Shown: piece after piece, positions 1 through 8,544 of the stretch
Position numbering within the stretch: position 1 is the stretch's first letter
How the letters are laid out: every line of letters begins with the position of its first letter
Assembly (NCBI RefSeq): GCF_000686945.1
Contig: NZ_JMME01000016.1
Coordinates: 1-64,000 of the forward strand
Source: Selenomonas sp. AE3005
GTDB lineage: Bacteria; Bacillota; Negativicutes; Selenomonadales; Selenomonadaceae
Length of the DNA stretch: 64,000 nt
Reading direction: 5' to 3'
Program-made: the position numbers and the translations under genes
Notes under the pieces: generated by a model
The model's input: the letters and a program-made list of their open reading frames with translations, nothing else
What the model was told of the DNA's origin: nothing
Database searches by the model: none

Positions 1-239
1 GAAATCTCTGTACTTAGATATAACTCTACTGCATGTTGCTTGAATTGAAAAGAATAAGTTTTCCTATGTCGCGACCGTTTAAGTCCTTGTAAACCATACT
101 TGCGATACACTGCAACCCATTTCGCGATAATTGATTTACTGGAAATGTTATGTTTTTGGGCTAATAAGCCATATCCTGATTTTTTCTGCAGGTATTCATT
201 GACAACCCTCATCTTAAATTCAAAACTATATTTTGCCAT
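1..239 (-). CDS. IS3-family transposase OrfA, partial (helix-turn-helix protein)
   Basis: The first 79 codons of a small basic DNA-binding protein run off the left edge with no stop. The product starts MAKYSFEFKMRVVNEYLQ and shows two consecutive helix-turn-helix-like units (YGLLAQKHNISSKSIIAKWV, then YSFQFKQHAVELYLS). This is the typical layout of IS150-type OrfA, which binds the element ends and is normally joined to OrfB by programmed frameshift. The ATG at 239 follows a pyrimidine-poor stretch containing GGGGGGC, part of the terminal hairpin, rather than a classical ribosome site. The OrfB part is not visible. Confidence 0.8.
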   Translation of the reverse strand, partial: MAKYSFEFKMRVVNEYLQKKSGYGLLAQKHNISSKSIIAKWVAVYRKYGLQGLKRSRHRKTYSFQFKQHAVELYLSTEI

Positions 240-245
240 GAGAAA

Positions 246-288
246 GCCCCCCATAAGTTAGCCTTTCTAGGTCTAACTTATGGGGGGC
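246..288. repeat. Perfect 15-bp inverted repeat inside the IS end
   Basis: Bases 246-260 (gccccccataagtta) pair exactly with 274-288 around a 13-base loop. The hairpin sits between the IS terminus and the OrfA start codon. Such a hairpin could block transcription or translation entering the transposase from outside, as is known for several IS elements; here that role is inference. Confidence 0.75.
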
Positions 289-334
289 AGTACAAACTCG
301 GCAGTCTGTTTTTTATACGCGCTATACATACGTA

Positions 335-889
335 TTATTTAGTCATTTTGGCAGCTTGTTTAGCCAGATATTTCTCACGCAAAGCCAGCTTGTGCTCCAT
401 ACGGCTTACCAATTCCTGTGCCGCCTGCAAATCCTGAGCGTCCGGATGAGCAGCTGCCCTTTCCCAACGTTCACGGCTCTCCGCTCCCCCATGAGGGTCA
501 TTAGGGCCGGCTGCCTGCCGTCTGGCCAGCAGCTCAGGATTTATTTTGCCCATGCAGCCAAACGTACCCAAAATTTCACACCCTGGGCCCAAATTATAGC
601 CAGCCCGGGCAAAAGCTGTGATGGCATGCTCACTCTGGGGCTCTGCCCCATGCGTCTGGAAGAAAACCACCCGGGCATTTTCTACCTTTGCCAGATATTT
701 AAGCGTCAACGCGTCCGGCTGTCCCAACCGCAGCCAGTAACCTATGGCCACAATGTCATAACCGGACAAATCCTGCGGCGCGTCCTGCACCCGAAAGATA
801 TCAGCACTCTCCGCCGCCTCGGCAATGGCCTCCGCCACCTTTTTCGTATTACCTGTCACCGAAGAATAAATTACAGCCCATCTACGCAT
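335..889 (-). CDS. Flavodoxin family protein (BilS-like)
   Basis: A 184-residue flavodoxin-fold protein expected to bind FMN and move electrons in the cytoplasm. The FMN phosphate loop is near the N-terminus (YSSVTGNTKKVAEAI). It is followed by alternating strand/helix segments (YDIVAIGYW, ARVVFFQTHG) and a GTFGCMGKIN segment. The C-terminal 70 residues, rich in HP and charged residues, resemble the flavodoxin group called BilS (partner of bilirubin reductase BilR), but no BilR is next to it, so only the fold is claimed with confidence. The start is ATG 889, preceded by AGGGAG at suitable spacing, not the TTG three codons earlier. It is a single gene between the IS end and the divergent GH114 gene. 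Confidence 0.8.
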   Translation of the reverse strand: MRRWAVIYSSVTGNTKKVAEAIAEAAESADIFRVQDAPQDLSGYDIVAIGYWLRLGQPDALTLKYLAKVENARVVFFQTHGAEPQSEHAITAFARAGYNLGPGCEILGTFGCMGKINPELLARRQAAGPNDPHGGAESRERWERAAAHPDAQDLQAAQELVSRMEHKLALREKYLAKQAAKMTK

Positions 890-1029
890 ACTTATCAACT
901 CCCTATTTACTGCTCCCCTAACTATATCAGTAATTTTTGGTTTTGGCTGTGCTAAATGTTACATATTGCTCTCTTGACATTAAAATGCTAAAATTAAGGA
1001 ACTCTATATAGAATGAAAGGCGTACAATT

Positions 1030-2025
1030 ATGAACAATAAACCAAAATGGTGGCTAAGACTGCTCGTCGGCTTAGGCCTTCTCACCACCAGCACCGCAGC
1101 CATATCCGGAAGTGAGGCCTCAGCTCCCGCTCGCTATGACACCGCTATGGTACAGCTTATTGGCGAGCTGCACCAGTATGCACGTCTGCACCAGCCCCAC
1201 TTCCAACTGCTGGCTAATGGCGGCTCCCCGCTATATTTACCCATTGACGGCAACACGACTGAAAATGCCGCCCAAATGCTGCAAAATGTCGACGGTCAAC
1301 TGGCAGAATCTGTGTTCTTCGGCTTTAATCTGCAGGATGGACAGGAGACGCCTGCGGCAGAAAACAATTTTTTTCTGCACACCCTTGATACGGCTCGCAA
1401 CGGCGGCCTGCCCGTATTCGTCCTTGACTATGTGACAAATGCGGAACAGGCAGCAATATCCTACGAAAAGAATCTGGCGAAGGGTTACATTCCTTTGGCC
1501 TCACCCTACCGGGGCCTTGACGGCATACCGCCCTTCACTCCGCCTCATCTTAACGCTAAAGATATACACTCACTGGCAGAGGTGCAAAACTATCTGGTAC
1601 TACTCAATCCCGGCAAGTTTGCCTCCAGCGCAGATTATTTAAGCAGCCTGCAAAACAGTGATTACGATTTGCTGATTATTGACCTCTATCTGGAAAACCG
1701 CCTGCTGACAAAACAGGAAGTAGCCACGCTCAAACATAAAAAAAATGGCGGACGTCGTCTGGTATTTGCTTACATGAGTATAGGCGAGGCAGAAACCTAC
1801 CGCAATTACTGGCAAAAGGACTGGGATAAGTCCTTGCCCGACTGGCTTGATAAGCCTAACACAGACTGGCAAAACAACTATCGGGTAAAATTCTGGCGCC
1901 CGGAATGGAAGCATATACTATATGGCAGCCCCAATGCCTACTTGGACGAAATCATGCAAGCCGGCTTTGACGGTGCCTTCCTCGATGTCATTGATGTTTA
2001 CCAGTATTTCCAAAACAAGGAATAA
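1030..2025 (+). CDS. Secreted GH114-type glycoside hydrolase (endo-alpha-1,4-polygalactosaminidase-like, PelA hydrolase-domain family)
   Basis: A 331-residue exported protein. Residues 1-26 form a signal peptide (KWWLRLLVGLGLLTTSTAA). The remainder matches the TM1410/GH114 barrel as I know it: DLLIIDLYLE, then YMSIGEAETYRNYW, and a C-terminal FDGAFLDVIDVYQYF. These carry the conserved acidic residues at strand ends. Family members cut alpha-1,4-linked galactosamine polymers, and the N-terminal domain of Pseudomonas PelA belongs here. The gene is convergent with pgaABCD and about 6.5 kb from a Pel operon whose PelA homologue lacks this domain, so it may be the separated Pel hydrolase (inference). 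The ATG at 1030 follows AAAGG. Family assignment is good; substrate is untested. Confidence 0.8.
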   Translation: MNNKPKWWLRLLVGLGLLTTSTAAISGSEASAPARYDTAMVQLIGELHQYARLHQPHFQLLANGGSPLYLPIDGNTTENAAQMLQNVDGQLAESVFFGFNLQDGQETPAAENNFFLHTLDTARNGGLPVFVLDYVTNAEQAAISYEKNLAKGYIPLASPYRGLDGIPPFTPPHLNAKDIHSLAEVQNYLVLLNPGKFASSADYLSSLQNSDYDLLIIDLYLENRLLTKQEVATLKHKKNGGRRLVFAYMSIGEAETYRNYWQKDWDKSLPDWLDKPNTDWQNNYRVKFWRPEWKHILYGSPNAYLDEIMQAGFDGAFLDVIDVYQYFQNKE

Positions 2026-2031
2026 AAATAC

Positions 2032-2075
2032 GGCGCAGTGAAAAATGCGAATGCATTTCTTCACTGCGCCTTTAT
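2032..2075. terminator. Bidirectional rho-independent terminator between the GH114 gene and pgaD
   Basis: ggcgcagtgaa (2032-2042) pairs with ttcactgcgcc (2060-2070). An inner stem aaatgc/gcattt closes a gaat loop. T/A-rich flanks lie on both sides. It separates two convergent genes. Confidence 0.85.
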
Positions 2076-2093
2076 CTTGCTTAATTATAAAGA

Positions 2094-2555
2094 TTATTTT
2101 TTTCGCAACATGCCAATTTCTATAGGTGTTTCGCCATCAATGCAGTAGTAATACCGATGATTACGAAATTCCACTACTGCCACATTACGAATTTGCTGCA
2201 GACGCTCCATGTTATCCTTAGATATGCCATAGAGCTCGCCCACTTCTGCCAGCGACTGTTGAGGAAATTCTTTACGTCTTTTTTTATCGTGAAAAAGAAA
2301 CCAATTATAAAACTGCCAAATCACCATAATAACAACCACAGCAACACAAACCAATGCCATAATAATAAAGAAGTTAGTCTGGTTGTCGTTAGCATTGACA
2401 TACAGCTTATTGTATAAGGTGATGACAATAAAAAACCATAAGATAATGGTGCAAGCTATAGCAATGATATCTTCGAGGACACGCACCAGTAAAGACCGTT
2501 TATGTTTGGCCTCAAATACTGGGGATTTTTTGTCCGAATCCTTTTCTTTCTCCAA
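2094..2555 (-). CDS. pgaD: Poly-beta-1,6-GlcNAc biosynthesis protein PgaD
   Basis: A 153-residue inner-membrane protein that in E. coli binds PgaC and forms the c-di-GMP-responsive synthase complex. Two long hydrophobic segments (about residues 28-50, IIAIACTIILWFFIVITLY, and 64-88, FFIIMALVCVAVVVIMVIW) are followed by a short cytoplasmic tail. The tail resembles the PgaD C-terminus (WFLFHDKKRR ... VAVVEFRNHRYYYCIDG). The gene follows pgaC by 19 bases and ends the pga operon at a bidirectional terminator. Sequence conservation in this family is low, so the call rests on topology, length and position. Confidence 0.85.
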   Translation of the reverse strand: MEKEKDSDKKSPVFEAKHKRSLLVRVLEDIIAIACTIILWFFIVITLYNKLYVNANDNQTNFFIIMALVCVAVVVIMVIWQFYNWFLFHDKKRRKEFPQQSLAEVGELYGISKDNMERLQQIRNVAVVEFRNHRYYYCIDGETPIEIGMLRKK

Positions 2556-2574
2556 TTTTTACTGTCCTCCTTGC

Positions 2575-3840
2575 TTATCCCTTGATACCGCGGTCAGGGC
2601 TGACCCATACAGCCGTAGTGTTCATATCACGTCGGAGTCCTACAGGCGTTGCTACAACAGCGGAAAGTGCGTTGAAAATCCAGTACACCACAGGGTACCA
2701 TATTACCCAAAAATAACTTTTCAACAATGATTTATCATAACGTGAATCGATGAGAATACTAACTAAGAATTGAACCAGACACATAAGGGATATGACCGAT
2801 CCTTTCCAGCTGATAAGTGGATTGCCCAGGTCAGGCAGCATGGCAGAATAACCGCTGCCCACAATGTCAAACAACAGGCGAACGGTCCACAGTAATCCGC
2901 AAATGACAAAGGAATAGGCCCAAAAAACACCTAAAAAGTAATCTAAATAAACCGGCCAAATACGTCGTTCCTTGTAGTGACGCCATACATCGATATGAGT
3001 GCGGATAACTTCCACACCACCTTGTGCCCAGCGTTTACGCTGTACCCAAATGCCTTTCAATGTTTCCGGTACAAGCATCCAACAAACCATATTGGGTTCG
3101 TAACGTACATCCCAGAATTTTGTTTCCATTTTCCAGGTCATTTCGATATCATCAGTGATGGCCGTATTGCTCCACATACCAGCATTGATGATAGCCGTAC
3201 GACGCCAAGCTGCCACAACACCTGATACGGTCATAACCTTACCGATAATACGCTGCGTACGTTTTATCAGACCAATAACACTGGCGTATTCAGCTGTCTG
3301 AATCTTAGCCAGCAAACTGGTACGATTGCGAACCTTGGGATTACCCGTAACTGCCCCGACTCGGGGAAAGTTATTAAAATGCCATACAGCCCATTCAATT
3401 GCATGCTCGTCCAGCATGGAATCAGCATCCAATGTAACGATTATTTCACCATGGCTCATGGCAAAAGCCAGGTTCAGACCATTGGCCTTGCCGAGATTCT
3501 TTTCCATGTGCAGTATCTTGAGGCCGGGATATTCATCCATCAGACCTTCCAATACTTGCTGTGTATTGTCCGTGCTGGCATCATTGATAACGATAACTTC
3601 AAGATTTTTATAATGGTTAGCAAAGATAGAACGCACCGAATCCGCGATATCCCGTTCTTCATTATGAGCCGGAATAAAAACTGATACCAAGGGCTTATGC
3701 GTGAGCACAGGAGGATTTTTATCCCGGCCACGTTCCCTGCGCCAATAGAAGAAAATAGCACCAATTACCCAAATAAGACTCATGATAATTGGGTAATAGA
3801 ACACAAATTCCGCTAACCATAAAATGAATGTGTAAATCAA
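2575..3840 (-). CDS. pgaC: Poly-beta-1,6-N-acetylglucosamine synthase PgaC (GT2)
   Basis: A processive inner-membrane glycosyltransferase that polymerises UDP-GlcNAc. The GT2 signature residues are all present: VFIPAHNEE, VINDAST, LDADSM (DxD), TDDIEMTWK and QRKRWAQGG (QxxRW). N-terminal membrane segments (VFILIYTFILWLAEFVFYYP, IIMSLIWVIGAIFFYW) and three C-terminal ones frame the catalytic domain. An open frame extends to 3885, but AGGAGG lies just after the pgaB stop and points to TTG 3840, giving about 421 residues; E. coli PgaC has 441. The gene sits between pgaB and pgaD in a tight operon. The exact start is the only uncertain part. Confidence 0.93.
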   Translation of the reverse strand: MIYTFILWLAEFVFYYPIIMSLIWVIGAIFFYWRRERGRDKNPPVLTHKPLVSVFIPAHNEERDIADSVRSIFANHYKNLEVIVINDASTDNTQQVLEGLMDEYPGLKILHMEKNLGKANGLNLAFAMSHGEIIVTLDADSMLDEHAIEWAVWHFNNFPRVGAVTGNPKVRNRTSLLAKIQTAEYASVIGLIKRTQRIIGKVMTVSGVVAAWRRTAIINAGMWSNTAITDDIEMTWKMETKFWDVRYEPNMVCWMLVPETLKGIWVQRKRWAQGGVEVIRTHIDVWRHYKERRIWPVYLDYFLGVFWAYSFVICGLLWTVRLLFDIVGSGYSAMLPDLGNPLISWKGSVISLMCLVQFLVSILIDSRYDKSLLKSYFWVIWYPVVYWIFNALSAVVATPVGLRRDMNTTAVWVSPDRGIKG

Positions 3841-3865
3841 AATAAAAACTTTCCTCCTTGGAAAA

Positions 3866-5698
3866 TCACTTATCCCAATGGACAAAGCCCAACGGATAAT
3901 AACCGAGATGCTTCATGCCGGCAGCTTTTAGCGTTTGCATCTGCTTAGCAAAGATTTTGCTATCCAGCCAGCATTTATTATTCCAATCATAGGTTTGAAT
4001 TTTTACCAGAGTTTTGCCCATACCTTGATTATCTTTAACCACCTGAGCAATTTTCTTCAGATACTCGTAAGGCTTTTCCTCTTTGTCCATAAAGGGATAT
4101 GCCATAACTACAGTATAATCATACTTGCGCAGGCAATCTGTATAGCGTTGTCCCAGCCAGTTAGCTGCATCAGCATAAAGCAGGGTTCCGGCGTATACAT
4201 CGCGCATAATAACAGCATGAGGACGCACACTTTTAAAAGCCTTAATGGCACCATCAGCAGCATTGTCAAGTGCTTCAATTTTCCATTGGGTAAAGGCTGC
4301 CTGTTCATCTTTGTCCTTGATGTTAACTGCCAGTAAATCCTTGCCAAATTTTTGGCGGTAAGCTGCCTGTGCTGGCAAGGAAAAATCCTCATCCTGATTA
4401 AGATATAAATCATCCTGCAACAAGACACCAGCTATTTGAGTGTTAGCTGCTAAATCGTAAAATAATCTATTGACATGTTCAAGGCCTTTTTGGTCAAAAG
4501 GACTTAAACGGTGATACCAGCCTTTTTCCCCACGTGATTTAACTGCATTGCTATCATCCTGGCTTATCAGACTTTGATAATTAAGAGTTGGCAGCCACGC
4601 CATTACAATTATCTGTTGCTGTTGCAACCGGTTAGCCACATAATTAAAAATATCGGCTCGCACAGGAATTTGACTATTGGCAAAATATACCTCGTCTACA
4701 TTACCATCACCATCAGGGTCAGCAAACGCCTGCAGTGCTACAGTATTGATATTATTATTTAACAAATTGCTAAGCAACCCTGCAATATTCTGCTCATAAT
4801 GCTGCGAATTCTTGCTATAGATATTATCTAAGTCTACCTGTGCCATGCGGATGCCGGAAGAATCCCAGGTATCATGATTGACAGTCAGTAATTGTTGCAA
4901 CCGATTAACATCAAAATCACTTTCCATGATTATGCGCTTAGCATAAAGCCTAGCATCTTCCCCGACCTCATTTACACCACCATCCAACAGGAACGTAGCG
5001 TCCATGCCTGACTGTGTAGCGATATCTACAGCCTCTTTGGTATAGATGCCATAAGGCCAGACCATAGCCCTCGCCTTATGACCTAAGTTTTCCTGAAAAA
5101 GACTTTGTACTTCATTGATATCGTTGGCTATGCGCGTATGATACTCATCATCAGTTTCATAACGGCCATCGAAATAAAGATGACTGCCGACCACACCGTT
5201 ACGACCGCCCTGCGGGTTGATTGCCTGCTGTTTGTGCATAGCATGAGTATGGGAAACAACAGTCACCAGACCGCTGTCTTCCATTTCCTTCAATTCCGCC
5301 CAAGAGGCTGTGTCGCGTACATCATTAGGTTTTTCCTCATGGTTGGTCCAGGAACTGACAATAGCCAGCATGCCAGGAGCATGATACTTTTTCAGAAGAG
5401 GATATACCTTAGTGTAAAAGGAACGGTAGCCATCATCGAAGGTAATCATTACACTTTTGGCTGGCAAATTAAGTTCGCCACGGCAATAACGCACATATTC
5501 ATCCAAGCTGACGAAATGATAGCCTTCATTCTTAAGAAACTGCAGGTGATTTTCAAAACGCTGATGGCTGACAGCAAAGGCATCGCCAGCACGGTCAACC
5601 TCGTGATAACAAAGAATCGTCACATTGGCAAAAGCTCCATGAGCAGGCAGAATGCAGACAATACTCAGGCAGATAATTAAAAAAAGTTTTTTTAGCAT
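3866..5698 (-). CDS. pgaB: Poly-beta-1,6-GlcNAc N-deacetylase PgaB
   Basis: A two-domain periplasmic enzyme of about 610 residues (E. coli PgaB 672). After a signal peptide (LFLIICLSIVCILPAHGAFA) comes a polysaccharide deacetylase domain (about 25-250) with the catalytic TFDDGY motif and a metal-binding SHTHAMH segment. The C-terminal domain (about 290-610) resembles the GH153-like glycoside hydrolase domain of PgaB (VIMRDVYAGTLLY, TVVMAYPFM). It partly deacetylates the polymer during export. ATG 5698 is chosen because GGAGG sits 8 bases upstream; ATG 5701 directly before it overlaps the pgaA stop. It is translationally coupled to pgaA. No lipobox cysteine is seen, unlike the E. coli lipoprotein. 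Confidence 0.93.
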   Translation of the reverse strand: MLKKLFLIICLSIVCILPAHGAFANVTILCYHEVDRAGDAFAVSHQRFENHLQFLKNEGYHFVSLDEYVRYCRGELNLPAKSVMITFDDGYRSFYTKVYPLLKKYHAPGMLAIVSSWTNHEEKPNDVRDTASWAELKEMEDSGLVTVVSHTHAMHKQQAINPQGGRNGVVGSHLYFDGRYETDDEYHTRIANDINEVQSLFQENLGHKARAMVWPYGIYTKEAVDIATQSGMDATFLLDGGVNEVGEDARLYAKRIIMESDFDVNRLQQLLTVNHDTWDSSGIRMAQVDLDNIYSKNSQHYEQNIAGLLSNLLNNNINTVALQAFADPDGDGNVDEVYFANSQIPVRADIFNYVANRLQQQQIIVMAWLPTLNYQSLISQDDSNAVKSRGEKGWYHRLSPFDQKGLEHVNRLFYDLAANTQIAGVLLQDDLYLNQDEDFSLPAQAAYRQKFGKDLLAVNIKDKDEQAAFTQWKIEALDNAADGAIKAFKSVRPHAVIMRDVYAGTLLYADAANWLGQRYTDCLRKYDYTVVMAYPFMDKEEKPYEYLKKIAQVVKDNQGMGKTLVKIQTYDWNNKCWLDSKIFAKQMQTLKAAGMKHLGYYPLGFVHWDK

Positions 5699-5700
5699 CA

Positions 5701-7599
5701 TTACCACCTCCAGTTATAGCTGGCAGAAAATTGATAACCATCATTGCGTCGATTGTTCTCTGTGCTTGTTTGATTGAAATACTTGTAGATGGTCGTTCCC
5801 AAACGCAGCTGTTGATTATGTGGGAAATCCTTGGTATATTCCAATCTTATATGCGGGGTAAATTCCATGCTGTCATCATTGTCATGGCCCCAACCGAGGA
5901 CAGTTTCACATAACCAGGTGGTTTCAATCTGGGGATAATTCCATTTACGCTGCCAGCCGAGCATATAATCCTCCCGCCGTTCCGGAGAGTTATAGAACCA
6001 TACTTCATGGTCATAACTAGCACGACTGTATTCTAAGAGCAGCCGGTCGCTGAAATTATGCTTTACCTGCAGCAGATGATTTAATCCCACTGTATATTCC
6101 CAGTATTTATTTTGATCATCAAGATCAGCCCATTCATATTGAGCAGCCAACGCAGTTTTCGGTGTCAGTTGATGATTAAAACTGATAGTCTGGTATTTTT
6201 CACGAATGCTGTTTTTTACAGTACCGACATGATTATGCAGACGCATGCCGCGTGTATAGCCTATCTTGGCAGCGTCACCTATATCAAAGACAACTCCCAT
6301 ACTATAGCCGTTTTTGGCATCGTCAACATCATAGCGAATCCACTCACCAGTGATTTCTCCCCAGCCAAATTTTTTACGCAGACCGGATGTGCTTTGCCAA
6401 TACGCTGTACTATTATCGTCATCCTGCAACCAGCTGCGACGGACATCATGTGATAGATATATGTTATGCCCTATGTAATTATCATAGGTTATGCCAACAG
6501 ACTGTTCTTTGTTGCGCTTATTGTCTATAGAGTTTTCATAATAAGTAGTAAGGCTGTGCAGCTGCTGGTTTTCATACGCATTTTGCACAGTCAGGGCAGC
6601 CATATCGCTGTTATCCTCAGCTAAAAGTTTCTGCAGGCCGCTGCGTGCGTCAGCCAGAAGTTCATTATTCAAGTTATTTGCCGCTTGCGCCACCCTGGCA
6701 TCATGAACAATATCCTGGTCGTCACTTTGCAGCAGTTTTCGCAGGATAGAATCTGCCTCATGGTAATAACTACGGTCATCCAGTCGTTCATCACGCTGGA
6801 AATTCAGGTCTTCGTTGCTAAGGTCACGATTTACATTTACGAGATTTTGCGCATAAAGCAACTGATAAGTCTCTTTCTCAGCCGCATCCTTGCCCAGCAA
6901 ACCGAATAACTTTCGAGCAATTCCCAACTGGCCTTCCAGAATAAAGGCAGATGCATCGCCGGCAATGATATTATTGTAGCGTGGAGCAATGTTGGCAATT
7001 TTACTATAGGCTTCAACCGCTTGAGATTCATGTCCCATACGAACTAACGTATATGCATAGCCCAGCTGAACAAAGGGCACATTTTCCGTTTTTTCGTGAG
7101 AAAGAATCGATTCATATATTTTTTTAGCCAGTGGATAATTTTTTTGTCGCAAGGCGACTGCCGCTACATTTTCCAAGCCATATACCGGGAAAGTCTGCCA
7201 GTCTTTTACATATTCCTGAAAAACTGCCAAAGCTTTTTTCGGTTCATTACAAGCCCGCAAAGCCTGCAGATAGTCACTTAGCATAAATTTATCTACCCCG
7301 GGTTTTATATAAGGGGTTAAGATTGCCACTGCACGGCTGGGTTCATCATTATTTATATACATGGCAGCCCGTCGGGCATCCATTTCACGCAGAAAATCCT
7401 GCTGCCCAACAGCCAAAGCTGCTGAACGTGCCTGCTTAAAATAGTTTTCAGCAGCCACATAATCGTGTCGGCGAATAGCATCCTGCCCAGCTGTATTCAA
7501 CTGAGTGTAATCCTGTGGAGCAGCCTGAGCTGTTCCATACAAATTACCAGCCAGCAATAAGCCAATAAGCAGTTCGCTTTTTTGCCAAGTTTTATTCAT
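5701..7599 (-). CDS. pgaA: Poly-beta-1,6-GlcNAc export porin PgaA
   Basis: An outer-membrane exporter of about 632 residues. It starts with a signal peptide (LLIGLLLAGNLYGTAQAA), then a TPR superhelix (about 35-330, repeats such as AGQDAIRRHDYVAAENYFKQ and PLAKKIYESILSHE). The C-terminal part (about 360-632) is made of alternating amphipathic strands ending in YQFSASYNWRW, an aromatic C-terminus typical of OM barrels. E. coli PgaA is longer (807), so the TPR region is shorter here. It is the first gene of pgaABCD, and its presence shows that the host has an outer membrane. ATG 7599 follows AAAGGATAGG. Confidence 0.9.
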   Translation of the reverse strand: MNKTWQKSELLIGLLLAGNLYGTAQAAPQDYTQLNTAGQDAIRRHDYVAAENYFKQARSAALAVGQQDFLREMDARRAAMYINNDEPSRAVAILTPYIKPGVDKFMLSDYLQALRACNEPKKALAVFQEYVKDWQTFPVYGLENVAAVALRQKNYPLAKKIYESILSHEKTENVPFVQLGYAYTLVRMGHESQAVEAYSKIANIAPRYNNIIAGDASAFILEGQLGIARKLFGLLGKDAAEKETYQLLYAQNLVNVNRDLSNEDLNFQRDERLDDRSYYHEADSILRKLLQSDDQDIVHDARVAQAANNLNNELLADARSGLQKLLAEDNSDMAALTVQNAYENQQLHSLTTYYENSIDNKRNKEQSVGITYDNYIGHNIYLSHDVRRSWLQDDDNSTAYWQSTSGLRKKFGWGEITGEWIRYDVDDAKNGYSMGVVFDIGDAAKIGYTRGMRLHNHVGTVKNSIREKYQTISFNHQLTPKTALAAQYEWADLDDQNKYWEYTVGLNHLLQVKHNFSDRLLLEYSRASYDHEVWFYNSPERREDYMLGWQRKWNYPQIETTWLCETVLGWGHDNDDSMEFTPHIRLEYTKDFPHNQQLRLGTTIYKYFNQTSTENNRRNDGYQFSASYNWRW

Positions 7600-7658
7600 T
7601 AGCACCTATCCTTTCTTCTTGGTTCATTAAGATTCTATTAGAACAATCCTAGAAAAAA

Positions 7659-7687
7659 ATTATAGCGCCACTCCTAAAAAAATACAA
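7659..7687 (-). promoter_or_regulatory. Probable promoter of pgaABCD
   Basis: On the minus strand TTGTAT (7687-7682) and a perfect TATAAT (7664-7659) are 17 bases apart, about 60 bases upstream of pgaA. The rest of the 7600-7913 gap is A/T-rich. It holds only this promoter and the thiT terminator; I recognise nothing else in 7688-7824. Confidence 0.75.
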
Positions 7688-7824
7688 TAGGACTTTTGCC
7701 ATCTTTTTAGAAAAAAATTTAAAAACTACCTATTATATAAGAGATATTAAATATTTAAACTTTCAAATCTTCGTTCATATCGCTGATGAATAGATAAAGT
7801 TTTTAATAATCATTCTGTTAATAA

Positions 7825-7872
7825 TTCAAAAGCGGTCCACTGACAAGTTCTAGTCAGTGAACCGCTTTTGAA
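7825..7872 (-). terminator. Terminator after thiT (end of the Pel operon)
   Basis: ttcaaaagcggt (7825-7836) pairs with accgcttttgaa (7861-7872), with a second inner stem cactgac/gtcagtg. It lies 41 bases beyond the thiT stop and separates the pel transcript from the pga promoter. The stem is long but the T-tract outside it is weak. Confidence 0.7.
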
Positions 7873-7913
7873 TATAGCTGTAATACTATTATTTCATCAC
7901 CACATATTTTGCT

Positions 7914-8522
7914 TCAATCACGAACCAACACCATACGCTCGGCTATTTTCCTCACCGGCAACACCTTGATAATAGCACAACAAATAAGCATTTCCGGCAC
8001 CAGATATGTTGCATTTGCAACTAAGGAATACCACACAGGTGACATCCCTTCCGGGGCATAGCTACCAAAAAAGACAACCCCGGAAATAAAATGACAGCCA
8101 AACCGGGCCAGAAAAGCCAGGCCCGTACTCAGATAAAAATGCTGGCGGCTAAGGCCAGCCAGTCCCATAGCCATAAAAGGCAGGGGATAGTCAAACAGCA
8201 CCTGTACAGGATGGAGAATAAAAGGATCTTGAATCATATTTATCATGCCATAGGCAAAACCAGCCAGCATGCCTGTCCCCATGCCAAAGCGATAGCCAAT
8301 AAGCAATAACGGTACCATCGCCCCAGCCGTGACACTGCCCCCCTGTGGCATGTGAAAAATCCGCAGCTGTTCCAATACAACAGCCAGGGCCAGCAGCAGT
8401 GACGTCTGTACCAGTGTTGCTGTACTCATCTTTTCGTGACGCATACGCACCAGACCTATGACTATAACCAGCACACCCAGCAGCGCCAGACATACAGCCG
8501 GTCTTGATAATATTTCCTCCAA
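7914..8522 (-). CDS. thiT: Energy-coupling-factor thiamine transporter substrate-binding protein ThiT
   Basis: A 202-residue membrane protein with about six hydrophobic segments that binds thiamine and works with an ECF energising module encoded elsewhere. The family signature is clear: LRIFHMPQGGSVTAGAMVPL, then GYRFG...GMLAGFAYGMI, HPVQVLFDYPLPFMAMGLAG and a C-terminal PEMLICC helix. TTG 8522 is chosen with GGGAG about 10 bases upstream. The gene starts only 22 bases after the barrel gene, so it is read as the last gene of the Pel operon. That leaves no room for a TPP riboswitch, which often controls thiT. The functional link to Pel is not evident. Confidence 0.88.
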   Translation of the reverse strand: MEEILSRPAVCLALLGVLVIVIGLVRMRHEKMSTATLVQTSLLLALAVVLEQLRIFHMPQGGSVTAGAMVPLLLIGYRFGMGTGMLAGFAYGMINMIQDPFILHPVQVLFDYPLPFMAMGLAGLSRQHFYLSTGLAFLARFGCHFISGVVFFGSYAPEGMSPVWYSLVANATYLVPEMLICCAIIKVLPVRKIAERMVLVRD

Positions 8523-8544
8523 GAACCAACAACTCCCTTGCAGT

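Larger units (their letters stand above)
1..294 (-). mobile_element. Left end of an IS3-family (IS150-group-like) insertion sequence, cut by the window edge
   Basis: The outer end reads, on the minus strand, TGTACTGCCCCCCATAAGTT starting at 294. This is the TG-starting terminal repeat style I associate with IS150-group elements. A small helix-turn-helix OrfA begins 55 bases inside it. The rest of the element (orfB transposase and other end) lies outside the window, so completeness and activity cannot be judged. The family is assigned from the end sequence plus the OrfA type; no search was run. Confidence 0.75.

Noticed and set aside
974-1010. Promoter for the GH114 gene (TTGACA at 974)
   Set aside because: The nearest TATATA is 25 bases away and no -10 occurs at 16-18 bases; not supported well enough to list.
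8523-8544. TPP riboswitch for thiT
   Set aside because: Only 22 bases separate thiT from the upstream gene; no aptamer can fit.
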